Shown here: positions 34,466-43,318 of the stretch, piece by piece
Layout: every line of letters starts with the position of its first letter
Numbering within the stretch: the stretch's first letter is position 1
Assembly (NCBI GenBank): GCA_023416995.1
Contig: JAEZGI010000020.1
Location: 124,001 to 188,000 of the forward strand
Direction: 5' to 3'
Length of the DNA: 64,000 bases
Origin: Bacteroidota bacterium
Lineage (GTDB): Bacteria; Bacteroidota; Bacteroidia; Chitinophagales; Chitinophagaceae
Position numbers and translations under genes: made by a program
Notes under the pieces: generated by a model
Database searches by the model: none
Told to the model about the DNA's origin: nothing
The model's input: only the letters and a program-made list of their open reading frames with translations

Positions 34466-35827
34466 TTACCTAAAGATCTTTTTTAGAAGATCAATCTTTC
34501 CTTTGAACGAAGGATAGCGAATCGCGGGGTCGAACCACACAGGTGTCTTCATGACAGATTTCTGGCGGCTGAAGATCTCAAAACTGTAACGACCGTGATA
34601 ATTACCAATACCGCTATTGCCAACACCGCCAAAAGGCAGATGAATATTTGTAAAATGATAAGCCGTATTGTTTATACAACCGCCGCCGAATGACAGGTCT
34701 CCGACCCAATTGTCAGCTTGTTTCTGATTGGCAGTAAATACATAAAATGCAAGCGGATCAGGATTCTGCCTGATGATGCCGATCGCCTCATCAAACGCTG
34801 AGAAGGTGATCAGTGGTAATATTGGGCCAAAGATTTCCTGCTGCATTAACGGAACATTAGTGTCCGATACTTCAACGATCGCCGGCCCGATATAAAGTTC
34901 ATCACGGTTATGTTTACCGCCAAAAATCAAATTTGAACCGGCTAAAAGATCAATCAACACATCAAACCTTTTCGAATTAATGATCCTTCCATAATCATAA
35001 CTTGTTTGCGGATCTGCAGTATAAAAATTTTCGATCGATCTGATCAATGCCGCAACAAACCGGTCCTTTACAGATTCATGCACCAACAGGTAATCAGGCG
35101 CTATGCATGTTTGTCCCGCATTTATAAATTTGCCTAATGCAATTCGGTTTGCCGCAACCGTTAGATTGGCATCCGCTTCAATAACAGCGGGGCTTTTGCC
35201 GCCAAGTTCAAGGGTAACCGGTATCAATTGTTTGGCGGCAAGCTGGTAAAGCGCTTTACCCACGCCAGGACTGCCGGTAAAGAACAAATGATCAAAACGA
35301 AATTCATTCATCATTTGCGGAATCACCTTTTCACCGTCACCTGTTGCTACAGAAATATATTCAGAAGGAAAATTATCCGTGATGAGCCTCGTTATAAGTT
35401 CCGCCGTTGCGGGGGTGAGTTCACTGGGTTTTATCACCACACAATTACCGGCAGCCATGGCAGCCATAAGCGGTACAGCAACGAGTTGAAACGGATAATT
35501 CCACGGGGCAATCACAAGCACCACTCCGAGGGGATCACGAAGCACCATACTTTTTGATGGAAGATTTGCCAGTGTGGTTTTTGTTTTTACCGGCGCCATC
35601 CATTTACGCAGTTTGTTGATGGTATGATTTATCTCGGCAAGAAAAAGACCGATCTCTGTAGCGTACGCCTCTTCACGGCTTTTATGAAGATCCCTGTAAA
35701 GAGCATCTGTAATGGCCGTTTCATTTGTGATGATAATCTCACGCAACTTTTTCAGTTGTTGTATCCGGAACTCATAACCCCTTGTAGCACCGGAGTCATA
35801 GAACTGTCTCAGCTTCTGTAGTTGCAT
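34466..35827 (-). CDS. Aldehyde dehydrogenase (class 3 type)
   Basis: A 453-residue NAD(P)-dependent aldehyde dehydrogenase. It has PWNYPFQL near residue 110, the catalytic Glu in TLELGGKSP and the nucleophile Cys in AGQTCIAPDY, with FGPILPL toward the end. A C-terminal hydrophobic/basic extension (FKGKIDLLKKIF) resembles the fatty-aldehyde class 3 family, which favours long-chain or aromatic aldehydes. I begin at the ATG at 35827 since the 46 upstream codons do not resemble the family. It follows the GntP gene by 14 bp on the same strand. Confidence 0.93.
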   Translation of the reverse strand: MQLQKLRQFYDSGATRGYEFRIQQLKKLREIIITNETAITDALYRDLHKSREEAYATEIGLFLAEINHTINKLRKWMAPVKTKTTLANLPSKSMVLRDPLGVVLVIAPWNYPFQLVAVPLMAAMAAGNCVVIKPSELTPATAELITRLITDNFPSEYISVATGDGEKVIPQMMNEFRFDHLFFTGSPGVGKALYQLAAKQLIPVTLELGGKSPAVIEADANLTVAANRIALGKFINAGQTCIAPDYLLVHESVKDRFVAALIRSIENFYTADPQTSYDYGRIINSKRFDVLIDLLAGSNLIFGGKHNRDELYIGPAIVEVSDTNVPLMQQEIFGPILPLITFSAFDEAIGIIRQNPDPLAFYVFTANQKQADNWVGDLSFGGGCINNTAYHFTNIHLPFGGVGNSGIGNYHGRYSFEIFSRQKSVMKTPVWFDPAIRYPSFKGKIDLLKKIFR

Positions 35828-35841
35828 GTTTGTTGAATTTA

Positions 35842-37176
35842 TCAAAGCACAATAGAGACAAGGTAGATCATCAGCAGGCTCACCAATCCCATCCAGATTG
35901 TGGATACCGAGTATACCCTTAACATCGTTTTCATATCGAGTCCGGAAAATTTTGCAATCACCCAAAAATAAGCATCGTTGGCATGGGAGATCATCATCGA
36001 ACCTGCACCCATGGCAAGTACACTTAGCAGCCTGCCGTTTTCGGTATCGAGTTGCAAAGCAGGTAACAGGGGAAGCACCACTGATGCCGCAGTGATAATG
36101 GCAACCGTTGAAGAACCCTGTGCGGTTTTCAGTACAAAGGTCAGCAGAAAAGGAAAGAGTATGCCCAGGCTGCCCAGCGCAACGGCGTTTCCAAAATGCT
36201 CACCAATTTTTGTGGCGGCAAGCACTGCTCCAAAAGCGCCGCCGGCACCAATGATCACTAGTATTCCACCGGCTTTTTCTGCCGCATCAGTAAGTAGTTT
36301 ACCCAACGAAGCAGAGGTCCATTTTGAACCGGCATTCATCGCCAGCAGCACCCCAACGGCCAGCGCAATTACAGGATCGCCCAGCACCAATATGAGTTGC
36401 TGCCAGGGTGTAGGAGCAGCATTGCCTTCAACAACAGAATGTGCAGCGATCAATAATATCGGAACGACAACCGGCAGAAACGCCTTCAGCGGAGATGGCA
36501 GATGCTCATGATCAACATCAACATGTTCTTCAACCGTGCGCAGATAAGGAATCTTTTTACCTGCATATTTTGCCCACCAATGCCCGATAAGCATCGCAGG
36601 AAAAGCCACAATTACGCCAATGAGTATCAGCTTTCCAAAGGGAACGGACAATGCGCCTGCAGCAGCCGCGGCGCCGGGGTGCGGGGGAATAAGACAGTGA
36701 ACGGCATATAAACCGGTGGCCAGTGAAACACTCATTATAACTATTGAGATACCGGTTCGCCGTGCCAACGACTTATTTAACCCACTTAACACAATATATC
36801 CTGAATCACAAAAAATGGGTAACCCGACCACGAAACCCGTGATGCTCATCGCAAAGGCGGCATATCTTTCACCCACCCGTTTTAGTATATAACCCGCCAT
36901 CACGCGTGTGCTGCCGGTATGTTCAAGCAACACTCCCAGGGCAGTGCCTAATACAATGATGAGCCCCAGCGATTTCATGATATTACCAAAGCCTTCCTTA
37001 ACAAGATTAACTACTTGTAATGTAGGGATTTGTACACCCAGGCCAACCACAAAACTGGCAATGATCAGTGCGAAAAAAGCATGTACCCTGAAACGCGTTG
37101 TAAGTAGAATGATGATAAATATTCCGGCGAGTAATGCAATGATAACCTGAGGCAAAGATGATGTCATGCTCGTCAT
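35842..37176 (-). CDS. GntP-family gluconate:proton symporter
   Basis: A 444-residue transporter with about twelve TM helices. The family pattern is clear: FFALIIASFVVGL near the N-terminus, GLIIVLGTALGVLLEHTG, GLPIFCDSGYIVL, the PPHPGAAAAAG loop, and the late MGAGSMMISHANDAYFWV. GntP members import gluconate or related sugar acids. No gluconate kinase is adjacent, so the substrate is open. It is co-directional with the aldehyde dehydrogenase; a divergent Lrp-type regulator lies 148 bp away and is a candidate controller. Confidence 0.92.
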   Translation of the reverse strand: MTSMTSSLPQVIIALLAGIFIIILLTTRFRVHAFFALIIASFVVGLGVQIPTLQVVNLVKEGFGNIMKSLGLIIVLGTALGVLLEHTGSTRVMAGYILKRVGERYAAFAMSITGFVVGLPIFCDSGYIVLSGLNKSLARRTGISIVIMSVSLATGLYAVHCLIPPHPGAAAAAGALSVPFGKLILIGVIVAFPAMLIGHWWAKYAGKKIPYLRTVEEHVDVDHEHLPSPLKAFLPVVVPILLIAAHSVVEGNAAPTPWQQLILVLGDPVIALAVGVLLAMNAGSKWTSASLGKLLTDAAEKAGGILVIIGAGGAFGAVLAATKIGEHFGNAVALGSLGILFPFLLTFVLKTAQGSSTVAIITAASVVLPLLPALQLDTENGRLLSVLAMGAGSMMISHANDAYFWVIAKFSGLDMKTMLRVYSVSTIWMGLVSLLMIYLVSIVL

Positions 37177-37280
37177 TTACAAGTGAATCATCAAGTTATA
37201 ACATTTTTTGAAAGCTGATCTGCCACATGATAAGAATAATATTTGCATTTAGTTTTGACGAACCGAATAAAATTCTTTTA

Positions 37281-37288
37281 TACCTTTG
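37281..37288 (+). promoter_or_regulatory. Promoter of the Lrp/AsnC-type gene (-33 TTG at 37255, -7 TACCTTTG)
   Basis: TACCTTTG matches TAnnTTTG, with TTG 23 bases upstream and the ATG 36 bases downstream. Confidence 0.55.
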
Positions 37289-37324
37289 AATTCAGAATAA
37301 ATTTCTCCCCCCAAATGCTGAATT

Positions 37325-37789
37325 ATGGAAATCACGCTTGACGAAATTGACTGGAAGATTCTTTCATTGCTTCAACCCAATGCCCGGATCACCAATGTTG
37401 AAATGGCCAGGCAGTTAGAGATGGCACCGTCTGCGGTTCTTGAGCGGGTAAAGAAACTTGAGCAAAAGATGGTTATAAAGGGGTATTCCACGCGTATTGA
37501 CCCGATGGCGGTAAATCAACGGTTACTGGCTTTCATCTTTATAAAAGCGTCAGATGGCATGGGTTCATCAGCCACTGGCGAGGCAATTGCGGGTATTGAA
37601 GAAGTACAGGAAGTGCATCATGTAGCCGGCGAGGATTGTTTCCTGATCAAAGTGCGAACCGCCGACTCGGCATCATTGATGGAGATCATGCGAACAAAGC
37701 TGAGCAAAATAAAAAGCATTGTTTCTACACGTACAACCATTGTACTTGAAACAGTGAAAGAAGAAAACAACATCGTAATAGCTAAATAG
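37325..37789 (+). CDS. Lrp/AsnC-family transcriptional regulator
   Basis: A 154-residue regulator. The N-terminal winged HTH reads LDEIDWKILSLLQPNARITNVEMARQLEMAPSAVLERVKKLE. The C-terminal RAM domain, which binds amino acids and drives oligomerisation, spans about 65-145 with VQEVHHVAGEDCFLIKVRT. The EamA exporter begins seven bases after the stop, an arrangement common for Lrp regulators that control an amino-acid exporter. It is divergent from the GntP gene. Confidence 0.93.
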   Translation: MEITLDEIDWKILSLLQPNARITNVEMARQLEMAPSAVLERVKKLEQKMVIKGYSTRIDPMAVNQRLLAFIFIKASDGMGSSATGEAIAGIEEVQEVHHVAGEDCFLIKVRTADSASLMEIMRTKLSKIKSIVSTRTTIVLETVKEENNIVIAK

Positions 37790-37795
37790 TAGTTT

Positions 37796-38794
37796 ATGTC
37801 GAACATCGTAAAAGCTGCTCCCTCAAAACTGATGGTGATCCTTGCCTTTGCAGTGGTGTATATTGTTTGGGGATCTACCTATTTTTTTATCAGGCTCGCT
37901 ATTGAAGATTTTCCTCCATTCCTGATGGCAGCTTTACGTTTTGTGGTTGCGGCCGTATTGATGTTCATCTGGTGTGGTTATACAAAGGAAACCTTGTTCA
38001 ACTGGCAGGATATTAAACCGGCAATTGTCAGTGGCTTGTTGATGCTGGGCATTGGTAACGGAGCGGTAGTATGGTCCGAGCAATATCTTGCCAGCAGTCT
38101 TGTAGCCATACTTGTATCAGCAGGGCCTATATGGTTCGTGATGCTCGATAAACGCAACTGGGGTATTAATCTCAAAAGCAAAAGCATCATTACCGGTTTG
38201 CTGATTGGTTTTATTGGTGTGATCGTTTTATTCAGCGAAAATGTAATGGATGCGATTTCCGGCAGTGGTTCTGTATTGCAGATCATTGCTACAGGTTCAT
38301 TGGTTATCGGATCCATTGCCTGGGCCGGAGGTTCATTGTATTCAAAATATAAAGCAACCAAAGCTTCAAATGTTGTTAACACAAGCTGGCAAATGCTGAG
38401 CGCTGGTGTAGCTTTTACGCTGGTCAGTTTAATTTCGGGTGAAACAAAAGGCTTCAGTTTTTCTGCGCCATCAGTAACGGCCTGGTTATCGGTTGGCTAC
38501 CTGGTTTTTTTCGGAAGTATATTGGGTTATAGTTCCTATGTTTGGCTGCTGCGGGTGCGTCCGGCAACGCAGGTAAGCACACACTCATACGTGAATCCAA
38601 TAGTTGCTGTTCTGCTCGGTGTATTGTTTGTAGGAGAAGAACTTAGTGTTGTCCAGATTGCCGGGCTCGCCATTATCTTGTTCAGTGTTTTATTGATCAA
38701 CCTGAATAAATACATGAAACCCGCTTCGACAGAGATCATAAAAAAGGAAGCAATACCAGTTAAACAGGCGGCCTACCAAACGGAAGAAGTATAA
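37796..38794 (+). CDS. EamA/DMT-family transporter
   Basis: A 332-residue membrane protein with ten predicted helices in two EamA repeats (VVYIVWGSTYFFIRLAIEDFPP at the start; WLSVGYLVFFGSILGYSSYVWLL in the second half), ending in a polar tail. Members export amino acids or other metabolites. The Lrp-type regulator directly upstream makes an amino-acid substrate likely, by inference. Confidence 0.92.
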   Translation: MSNIVKAAPSKLMVILAFAVVYIVWGSTYFFIRLAIEDFPPFLMAALRFVVAAVLMFIWCGYTKETLFNWQDIKPAIVSGLLMLGIGNGAVVWSEQYLASSLVAILVSAGPIWFVMLDKRNWGINLKSKSIITGLLIGFIGVIVLFSENVMDAISGSGSVLQIIATGSLVIGSIAWAGGSLYSKYKATKASNVVNTSWQMLSAGVAFTLVSLISGETKGFSFSAPSVTAWLSVGYLVFFGSILGYSSYVWLLRVRPATQVSTHSYVNPIVAVLLGVLFVGEELSVVQIAGLAIILFSVLLINLNKYMKPASTEIIKKEAIPVKQAAYQTEEV

Positions 38795-38813
38795 TAATCC
38801 AAAACTACCAGCA

Positions 38814-39251
38814 ATGACGGATGAGTTTTATATGTCGCACGCTTACAAAGAAGCCCTGAAAGCTTATAATGACGGCGAGGTTCCCGTTGGTGCAGTTGTA
38901 GTGATGAACGATCAGATTATTGCCCGCGGCCACAACCAGGTAGAACGTTTGAATGATCCGACCGCACATGCTGAAATCATTGCACTTACCTCAGCATTTA
39001 ATTTCCTCGGCAGTAAATATTTGCCCGGCGCAACCCTATATGTTACGGTTGAACCCTGCCTGATGTGCGCCGGCGCATTGTATTGGAGCAAGATTGCAAG
39101 AATAGTGTGGGGAGCCGACGATGAAAAAAACGGGCACAGACGTATCACTGATCCACAGTGGCCATTTCATCCAAAAACTGAAGTGGTTAAGGGCATCATG
39201 AAAGATGAGTGTGCCCTGCTTATGAAAGAATTTTTCCGCTCAAAACGATAA
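38814..39251 (+). CDS. tadA: Nucleoside deaminase, tRNA adenosine deaminase TadA-like
   Basis: A 145-residue zinc deaminase. The zinc ligands are in HAEIIAL (His and catalytic Glu) and PCLMCAGAL (two Cys). The N-terminal EVPVGAVVV and the helical C-terminus are those of TadA, which makes inosine at the wobble position of tRNA-Arg. Some close relatives are guanine deaminases, so the exact substrate is not certain. It begins 20 bp after the EamA stop. Confidence 0.9.
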   Translation: MTDEFYMSHAYKEALKAYNDGEVPVGAVVVMNDQIIARGHNQVERLNDPTAHAEIIALTSAFNFLGSKYLPGATLYVTVEPCLMCAGALYWSKIARIVWGADDEKNGHRRITDPQWPFHPKTEVVKGIMKDECALLMKEFFRSKR

Positions 39252-39304
39252 ACGACATCACAGTGTCTGCGATGCCGTTTATGCATATACGTTAGAAGCA
39301 GTAA

Positions 39305-40027
39305 TTACAGCTTACGAATCTTGATATTTTTAAAACTCAGCCCGCCGCCGTGATCCTGTAAGGCTATATAACCGGCCTTTGCCATGGCCCAGTCAGCCTT
39401 GTCTTTAAATTTACTTTTTGCCTTCAATTCCAGCCATTCCGGTGTGCCAATGGTAAAATCTGCAACCTTCTCACCATTTAACCAGTGTTCGATGTGCATA
39501 CCCTTTGCTACGATCTTTGTGGTATTGTATTCCCCGGCAGGCCTGGACATGATTTTAGCTGGTGGATGCATGGCATAATCAGCGCCGCTTTTCTGCCAGT
39601 CTTCCAGCTTTTCGGGATAGCCCAGATCATCAATCAACTGGTATTCCGGACCTGATTCATAAGAGGAGCCATATTTTTCAGTGGCCCTGTAAATAATGCC
39701 ACCGTTCGCACCCTTATCAACCTTCCAGTCGATCAGGAATTCAAAATCGCCATACATCTCTGAAGTGATAAGATCAGCACGACTTTTCACCCCTTCTGTT
39801 TTGCACTTCAACTCACCATTTTCTATGAGCCAGCCATCAGACTTTTTATTTTTATAGGTGCGCCAGCCATTCATAGACTTACCATCAAAAAGCAGTTGCC
39901 AGCCCTGTTGCTTTTCCTGTGCAGTAAGCACATTGTCTGCGCCCTGGTAAAAGGAGGTGCTGTCTGTAAAAGACATAACAACAGCCATTGCGGCAACTAC
40001 CGGTACCACAGCAAATTTATTCCACAT
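39305..40027 (-). CDS. DUF1080 protein (3-keto-disaccharide hydrolase family)
   Basis: A 240-residue secreted protein with an N-terminal signal or anchor helix (FAVVPVVAAMAVVMSF). The DUF1080 concanavalin-like sandwich follows: QQGWQLLFDGKSMNGWRTYK, DFEFLIDWKVDKGANGGIIYR and GYIALQDHGGGLSFKNIKIR. Members of this family have been shown to hydrolyse 3-keto-glycosides. The gene for a Tat-exported Gfo/Idh/MocA oxidoreductase, the enzyme class that makes 3-keto sugars, lies 46 bp upstream on the same strand. The ATG at 40027 is preferred over a TTG three codons upstream. Confidence 0.9.
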   Translation of the reverse strand: MWNKFAVVPVVAAMAVVMSFTDSTSFYQGADNVLTAQEKQQGWQLLFDGKSMNGWRTYKNKKSDGWLIENGELKCKTEGVKSRADLITSEMYGDFEFLIDWKVDKGANGGIIYRATEKYGSSYESGPEYQLIDDLGYPEKLEDWQKSGADYAMHPPAKIMSRPAGEYNTTKIVAKGMHIEHWLNGEKVADFTIGTPEWLELKAKSKFKDKADWAMAKAGYIALQDHGGGLSFKNIKIRKL

Positions 40028-40073
40028 GTTTATCAATTTATTTTTTAAAAGTTATTATTGATATCCTGCTCTC

Positions 40074-41441
40074 TTAACTGATAAGTTTCATGTTTTTGGG
40101 ATCCCACTTGATTGGCTTATCGTCATAAAAGCTGTCGTTACACAACAATGCCGGAGCAGCCGCCCGATAACCAAACACGGCGTCTTCAATAACAGGTTTA
40201 CCTCCGCGAATGGCACGGATCCAGTTATAATGGTGATCGTAATGTGCGCCCTTATATCCTTTCTCAGCAAGGAACTCTGTGGTTCCGGGTGCAGCCATCT
40301 TTTTGCGATCGTAATCTTTTTCGTACTGACGTTCTGCGAAGTACTTCGCGTAGTTATCCGGTGGCCAGAATTTGTTTTGTGTAAGTGTTACTTTATCCCA
40401 TTCAACATCCATGGTTCCTTCATTACCCACAAGACGCAACGAGCTGTTACCACCCGATCCATCAACAAAATTTACTCGCAGTGAAAGATTAAACGCGCCA
40501 TGTTTTTCTGATGCGGGATAATCGAACATTCCAAGCAGGATGTCCGGCACTTCGCGACCATCTTTCCAGTAACGGAGACCGCCGGTTGACATGATCTTTG
40601 TTGGCCCGGTAGTGCCTACAATTGAATGCAAACTGCTGAACAGGTGTACAAACAGATCACCAGAAACACCGGTACCATAATCTTTGAAACAGCGCCAGCG
40701 GAAAAAACGTTTTGCATCAAAAGGCCGGTTTGGATATTTGTGCAGGAAGCGTTTCCAGTCTACCGTTTTTTCATTACCATCTTCAGGGATATCGTATTGC
40801 CATGCGCCGCCTGGTGTATTGCGTGCCCAGAATCCTTCTGCATAGTTCAGTTTACCGATAGCACCCGCTTCGAGCAGCTCACGTGCCTTTTCATTACCAA
40901 GTGAACTCATACCCTGGCTGCCTACCTGGAACACCACTTTGTTTTTTGCCTGCGCAGCCAACACTTCGGGACCTTCTGTTATATCATGCACCATTGGTTT
41001 TTCACAATACACTGCTTTACCAGCATTCATTGCTGCAACCGAGATGTCTTTGTGCCAGTGATCAGGAGTCGCAACTATAACTGCGTCGATATCTTTTCTT
41101 GAAAGAATTTCACGGTAATCTTTCGTAACAAATATGTCGTTGCCGTACTTTTTCTTTGCGTCCTGGAGGCGCCCATCATAAAGGTCACATGCCGCAATAA
41201 GTTTCACACCAGGAATCGATGTGCAGGTTCTGGCATCTTCATTGCCCATACCACCCGCACCAATTAATGCTATCTGTACATTGTCGTTTGCGCTGAAATG
41301 TTCCCTTTTCATCCATTCAATATGCTGTTGCTCTTCAGCTGCGCTGGCAAATGATGGAATGATGGTAGCCGCGGCAACACCCTTGCTCACTTTCTGGATA
41401 AAACTCCGGCGGGAATTACCGGTTGTCGAACTTTTGCTCAT
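40074..41441 (-). CDS. Gfo/Idh/MocA-family oxidoreductase with Tat signal
   Basis: A 455-residue oxidoreductase. The N-terminus has a twin-arginine export signal (NSRRSFIQKVSKGVAAATI). The Rossmann domain carries ALIGAGGMGNEDA and VIVATPDHWHKD, with the conserved EKPM motif (YCEKPMVHD). The C-terminal alpha/beta domain contains RWRCFKDYGTGVSGDLFVH. Export by Tat implies folding with NAD(P) before crossing the membrane. Paired with DUF1080, it may oxidise carbon 3 of a glycoside in the periplasm; that pairing is the basis and is inference. Confidence 0.9.
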   Translation of the reverse strand: MSKSSTTGNSRRSFIQKVSKGVAAATIIPSFASAAEEQQHIEWMKREHFSANDNVQIALIGAGGMGNEDARTCTSIPGVKLIAACDLYDGRLQDAKKKYGNDIFVTKDYREILSRKDIDAVIVATPDHWHKDISVAAMNAGKAVYCEKPMVHDITEGPEVLAAQAKNKVVFQVGSQGMSSLGNEKARELLEAGAIGKLNYAEGFWARNTPGGAWQYDIPEDGNEKTVDWKRFLHKYPNRPFDAKRFFRWRCFKDYGTGVSGDLFVHLFSSLHSIVGTTGPTKIMSTGGLRYWKDGREVPDILLGMFDYPASEKHGAFNLSLRVNFVDGSGGNSSLRLVGNEGTMDVEWDKVTLTQNKFWPPDNYAKYFAERQYEKDYDRKKMAAPGTTEFLAEKGYKGAHYDHHYNWIRAIRGGKPVIEDAVFGYRAAAPALLCNDSFYDDKPIKWDPKNMKLIS

Positions 41442-41563
41442 ATTGGTTTGCAAATGATTTGATTAACAATATTTTTTCGTCGGGTAATTTACTATAAAAT
41501 CGTTGTCACCACTCAAATAAATGAGTTTTTAAAGGTGGCCATGTTTTTGATACGAAGACAGGT

Positions 41564-41591
41564 TTGCCGCTTCACTGAATCTTTATATTTG
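41564..41591 (+). promoter_or_regulatory. Promoter of the superoxide dismutase gene
   Basis: TTG at 41564-41566, a 17-base spacer, then TATATTTG at 41584-41591. The expected leader is about 85 bases, longer than for most genes here. Confidence 0.6.
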
Positions 41592-41681
41592 AGAATCAAC
41601 CTAACAGGGCTAAATTTGTTATACCTATTAGATTGAAAAACATCAAAGCTCTTTTTATCATTAATCTTTAATATTAGAATT

Positions 41682-42290
41682 ATGGCTTTTACACTCCCTG
41701 CGCTTCCATATGCGCACGACGCTCTCGAACCACATATTGATAGTCAAACCATGCAGATTCACCATGGTAAACACCATCAAGCTTATGTCGATAATTTGAA
41801 CAAAGCGGTTGCAGGTACGCCTAATGAAAATAAATCTTTAGAGGAATTAGTTAAAGTTGCAGGCACTATCAGCCCTGCAGTTCGCAACAACGGTGGTGGT
41901 CACTGGAATCACAGCTTCTTCTGGGAAATACTTGCTCCCAATGCAGGCGGTGCACCTACGGGCAAAATCGGAGAAGCTATCAACAGCACATTTGGTTCTT
42001 TTGATGCGTTCAAAGAAAAATTCAATGCAGCAGGCGCAACCCGCTTTGGATCAGGCTGGGCCTGGCTTATCGTTAAAGATGGTAAATTGGAAGTAACTTC
42101 AACACCAAACCAGGATAATCCTTTAATGGATGTTGCTGAAGTGAAAGGTACCCCGGTAGTAGGAGTAGATGTATGGGAACATGCATACTACCTGAAATAT
42201 CAGAACAGACGCCCGGAATATCTTGCAGCTTTCTGGAACGCTGTTAACTGGAACAAAGTGAACGAGCATTTCGAAAAAGCCTCGAAATAA
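41682..42290 (+). CDS. Superoxide dismutase (Fe/Mn family)
   Basis: A 202-residue cytoplasmic dismutase that converts superoxide to oxygen and hydrogen peroxide. Metal ligands are visible: His in MQIHHGKHHQAYVDNL (two of the helix His residues), Asp and His in DVWEHAYYLKYQNRRPEYL. GGGHWNHSFFWEIL and GSGWAWLIVKDG are also typical. The signature does not decide between iron and manganese. A terminator follows the stop, so it is probably transcribed alone. Confidence 0.96.
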   Translation: MAFTLPALPYAHDALEPHIDSQTMQIHHGKHHQAYVDNLNKAVAGTPNENKSLEELVKVAGTISPAVRNNGGGHWNHSFFWEILAPNAGGAPTGKIGEAINSTFGSFDAFKEKFNAAGATRFGSGWAWLIVKDGKLEVTSTPNQDNPLMDVAEVKGTPVVGVDVWEHAYYLKYQNRRPEYLAAFWNAVNWNKVNEHFEKASK

Positions 42291-42311
42291 TTTTAATCTA
42301 TTTTTTAAATG

Positions 42312-42342
42312 GGATCCCGGTTATAAGCCGGGATTCTTTTTT
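42312..42342 (+). terminator. Intrinsic terminator after the superoxide dismutase gene
   Basis: ATCCCGG, a short loop, CCGGGAT, then TTCTTTTTT about 25 bases after the stop codon. Confidence 0.8.
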
Positions 42343-42362
42343 GAACAACATATATTTAGCAC

Positions 42363-42965
42363 ATGAAACAATCAAAGATCTTTTCTGCAGCAATGGCTTC
42401 TGCCGCTTTATTATTTACTGCTTGTTCAGGTGACACAAAAGAAGTGTTGATCATGTCCAGCGGTAATATAACCTTAGGCGAAAACTCTGTGACCCTTGAG
42501 CCGGGTACAAGACATAATGAAAAGAAATTGCGCGTTACCGGTGAAACCATATCTATCAAAGGATTTGAAGGTGTTACTGAATTACCGGTTGCGGAAGCGG
42601 GATTATATGTACTGAATCTTAAGAAGGATACGCTTGTAGGAAGTTATCAGCGTGTAGGTGAGGGAACGGGTGAAACAAAAATCTCACGCGAAGTACTGAA
42701 GCAGCGGGTTGATAGTCTTTCGCAATTAATGGTGGGCTCTAACGCAAATGCTGCCAACAGAAATTTTTTCCTCGCTCCGGGTCAGATCACAAAAATCACT
42801 GCTAACGGTAATGCCCAGGTGATTGGACCTTATCTTACCATGCCAACAACATTTGAAGGTGGCAAGGAACATGAGATCTATAAGTTTTATACTAATAAAG
42901 AAATGCGTGAAATTGTTGAGAAGTTAAGACCAATGGTCAGCACTGATTCAACCGGTACCGAATAA
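42363..42965 (+). CDS. Lipoprotein of unknown function
   Basis: A 200-residue protein with a lipoprotein signal (LLFTACSG, Cys about 20). I do not recognise the family. The body has alternating strand-like segments (VLIMSSGNITLGENSVTLEPG, KLRVTGETISIKGFEGVTELPVAEAG), a region with LKQRVDSLSQLMVG predicted helical, and a polar C-terminus. It starts just after the dismutase terminator and ends 38 bp before the convergent yidD stop. No neighbour suggests a function. Confidence 0.75.
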   Translation: MKQSKIFSAAMASAALLFTACSGDTKEVLIMSSGNITLGENSVTLEPGTRHNEKKLRVTGETISIKGFEGVTELPVAEAGLYVLNLKKDTLVGSYQRVGEGTGETKISREVLKQRVDSLSQLMVGSNANAANRNFFLAPGQITKITANGNAQVIGPYLTMPTTFEGGKEHEIYKFYTNKEMREIVEKLRPMVSTDSTGTE

Positions 42966-43002
42966 AACTATTTTGATCCGGTGTCAGGGCAAAGCAACTT
43001 TG

Positions 43003-43233
43003 CTAAGGCACCGGATCCTCTCCATGCCCGCCCCAGGGATGGCAACGTGAGATCCTTTTGATAGAAAGCCAGAATCCTTTAAACAAACCATATTTCTTTA
43101 AAGCCTGCAAAGCATAATTTGAACAGGTAGGCGTGTACCGGCATTGGGGACCGAGCCATGGCGAAATTACCAGTTGGTAGATCCTGATGAGTGCAATGAA
43201 TGGATAACTCAATATTTGAAGTAACTGCCTCAT
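43003..43233 (-). CDS. yidD: Membrane protein insertion efficiency factor YidD
   Basis: A 76-residue YidD, which aids insertion of membrane proteins by YidC. The three-Cys pattern is in WLGPQCRYTPTCSNYALQAL, followed by GFWLSIKRISRCHPWGGHG. I use the ATG at 43233 (MRQLLQILSYPF); the 21 upstream codons are not part of the family. It is the third gene of the conserved rpmH-rnpA-yidD order, but yidC itself does not follow. Confidence 0.94.
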   Translation of the reverse strand: MRQLLQILSYPFIALIRIYQLVISPWLGPQCRYTPTCSNYALQALKKYGLFKGFWLSIKRISRCHPWGGHGEDPVP

Positions 43234-43318
43234 AATTATCTGACGATCTTCTTTGGCTGCTGTTCGGTTTAGTATGCAGTTTCGAATCAGAAACACTGTT
43301 AGCGATTCTGATCCGATA

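Noticed and set aside
35828..35965. Extended aldehyde dehydrogenase start
   Set aside because: The added 46 residues run into the end of the GntP gene and do not fit the family length.
39251..39304. Imperfect inverted repeat between tadA and the DUF1080 gene
   Set aside because: The arms pair with mismatches and no T run follows on either strand, so I do not call it a terminator.
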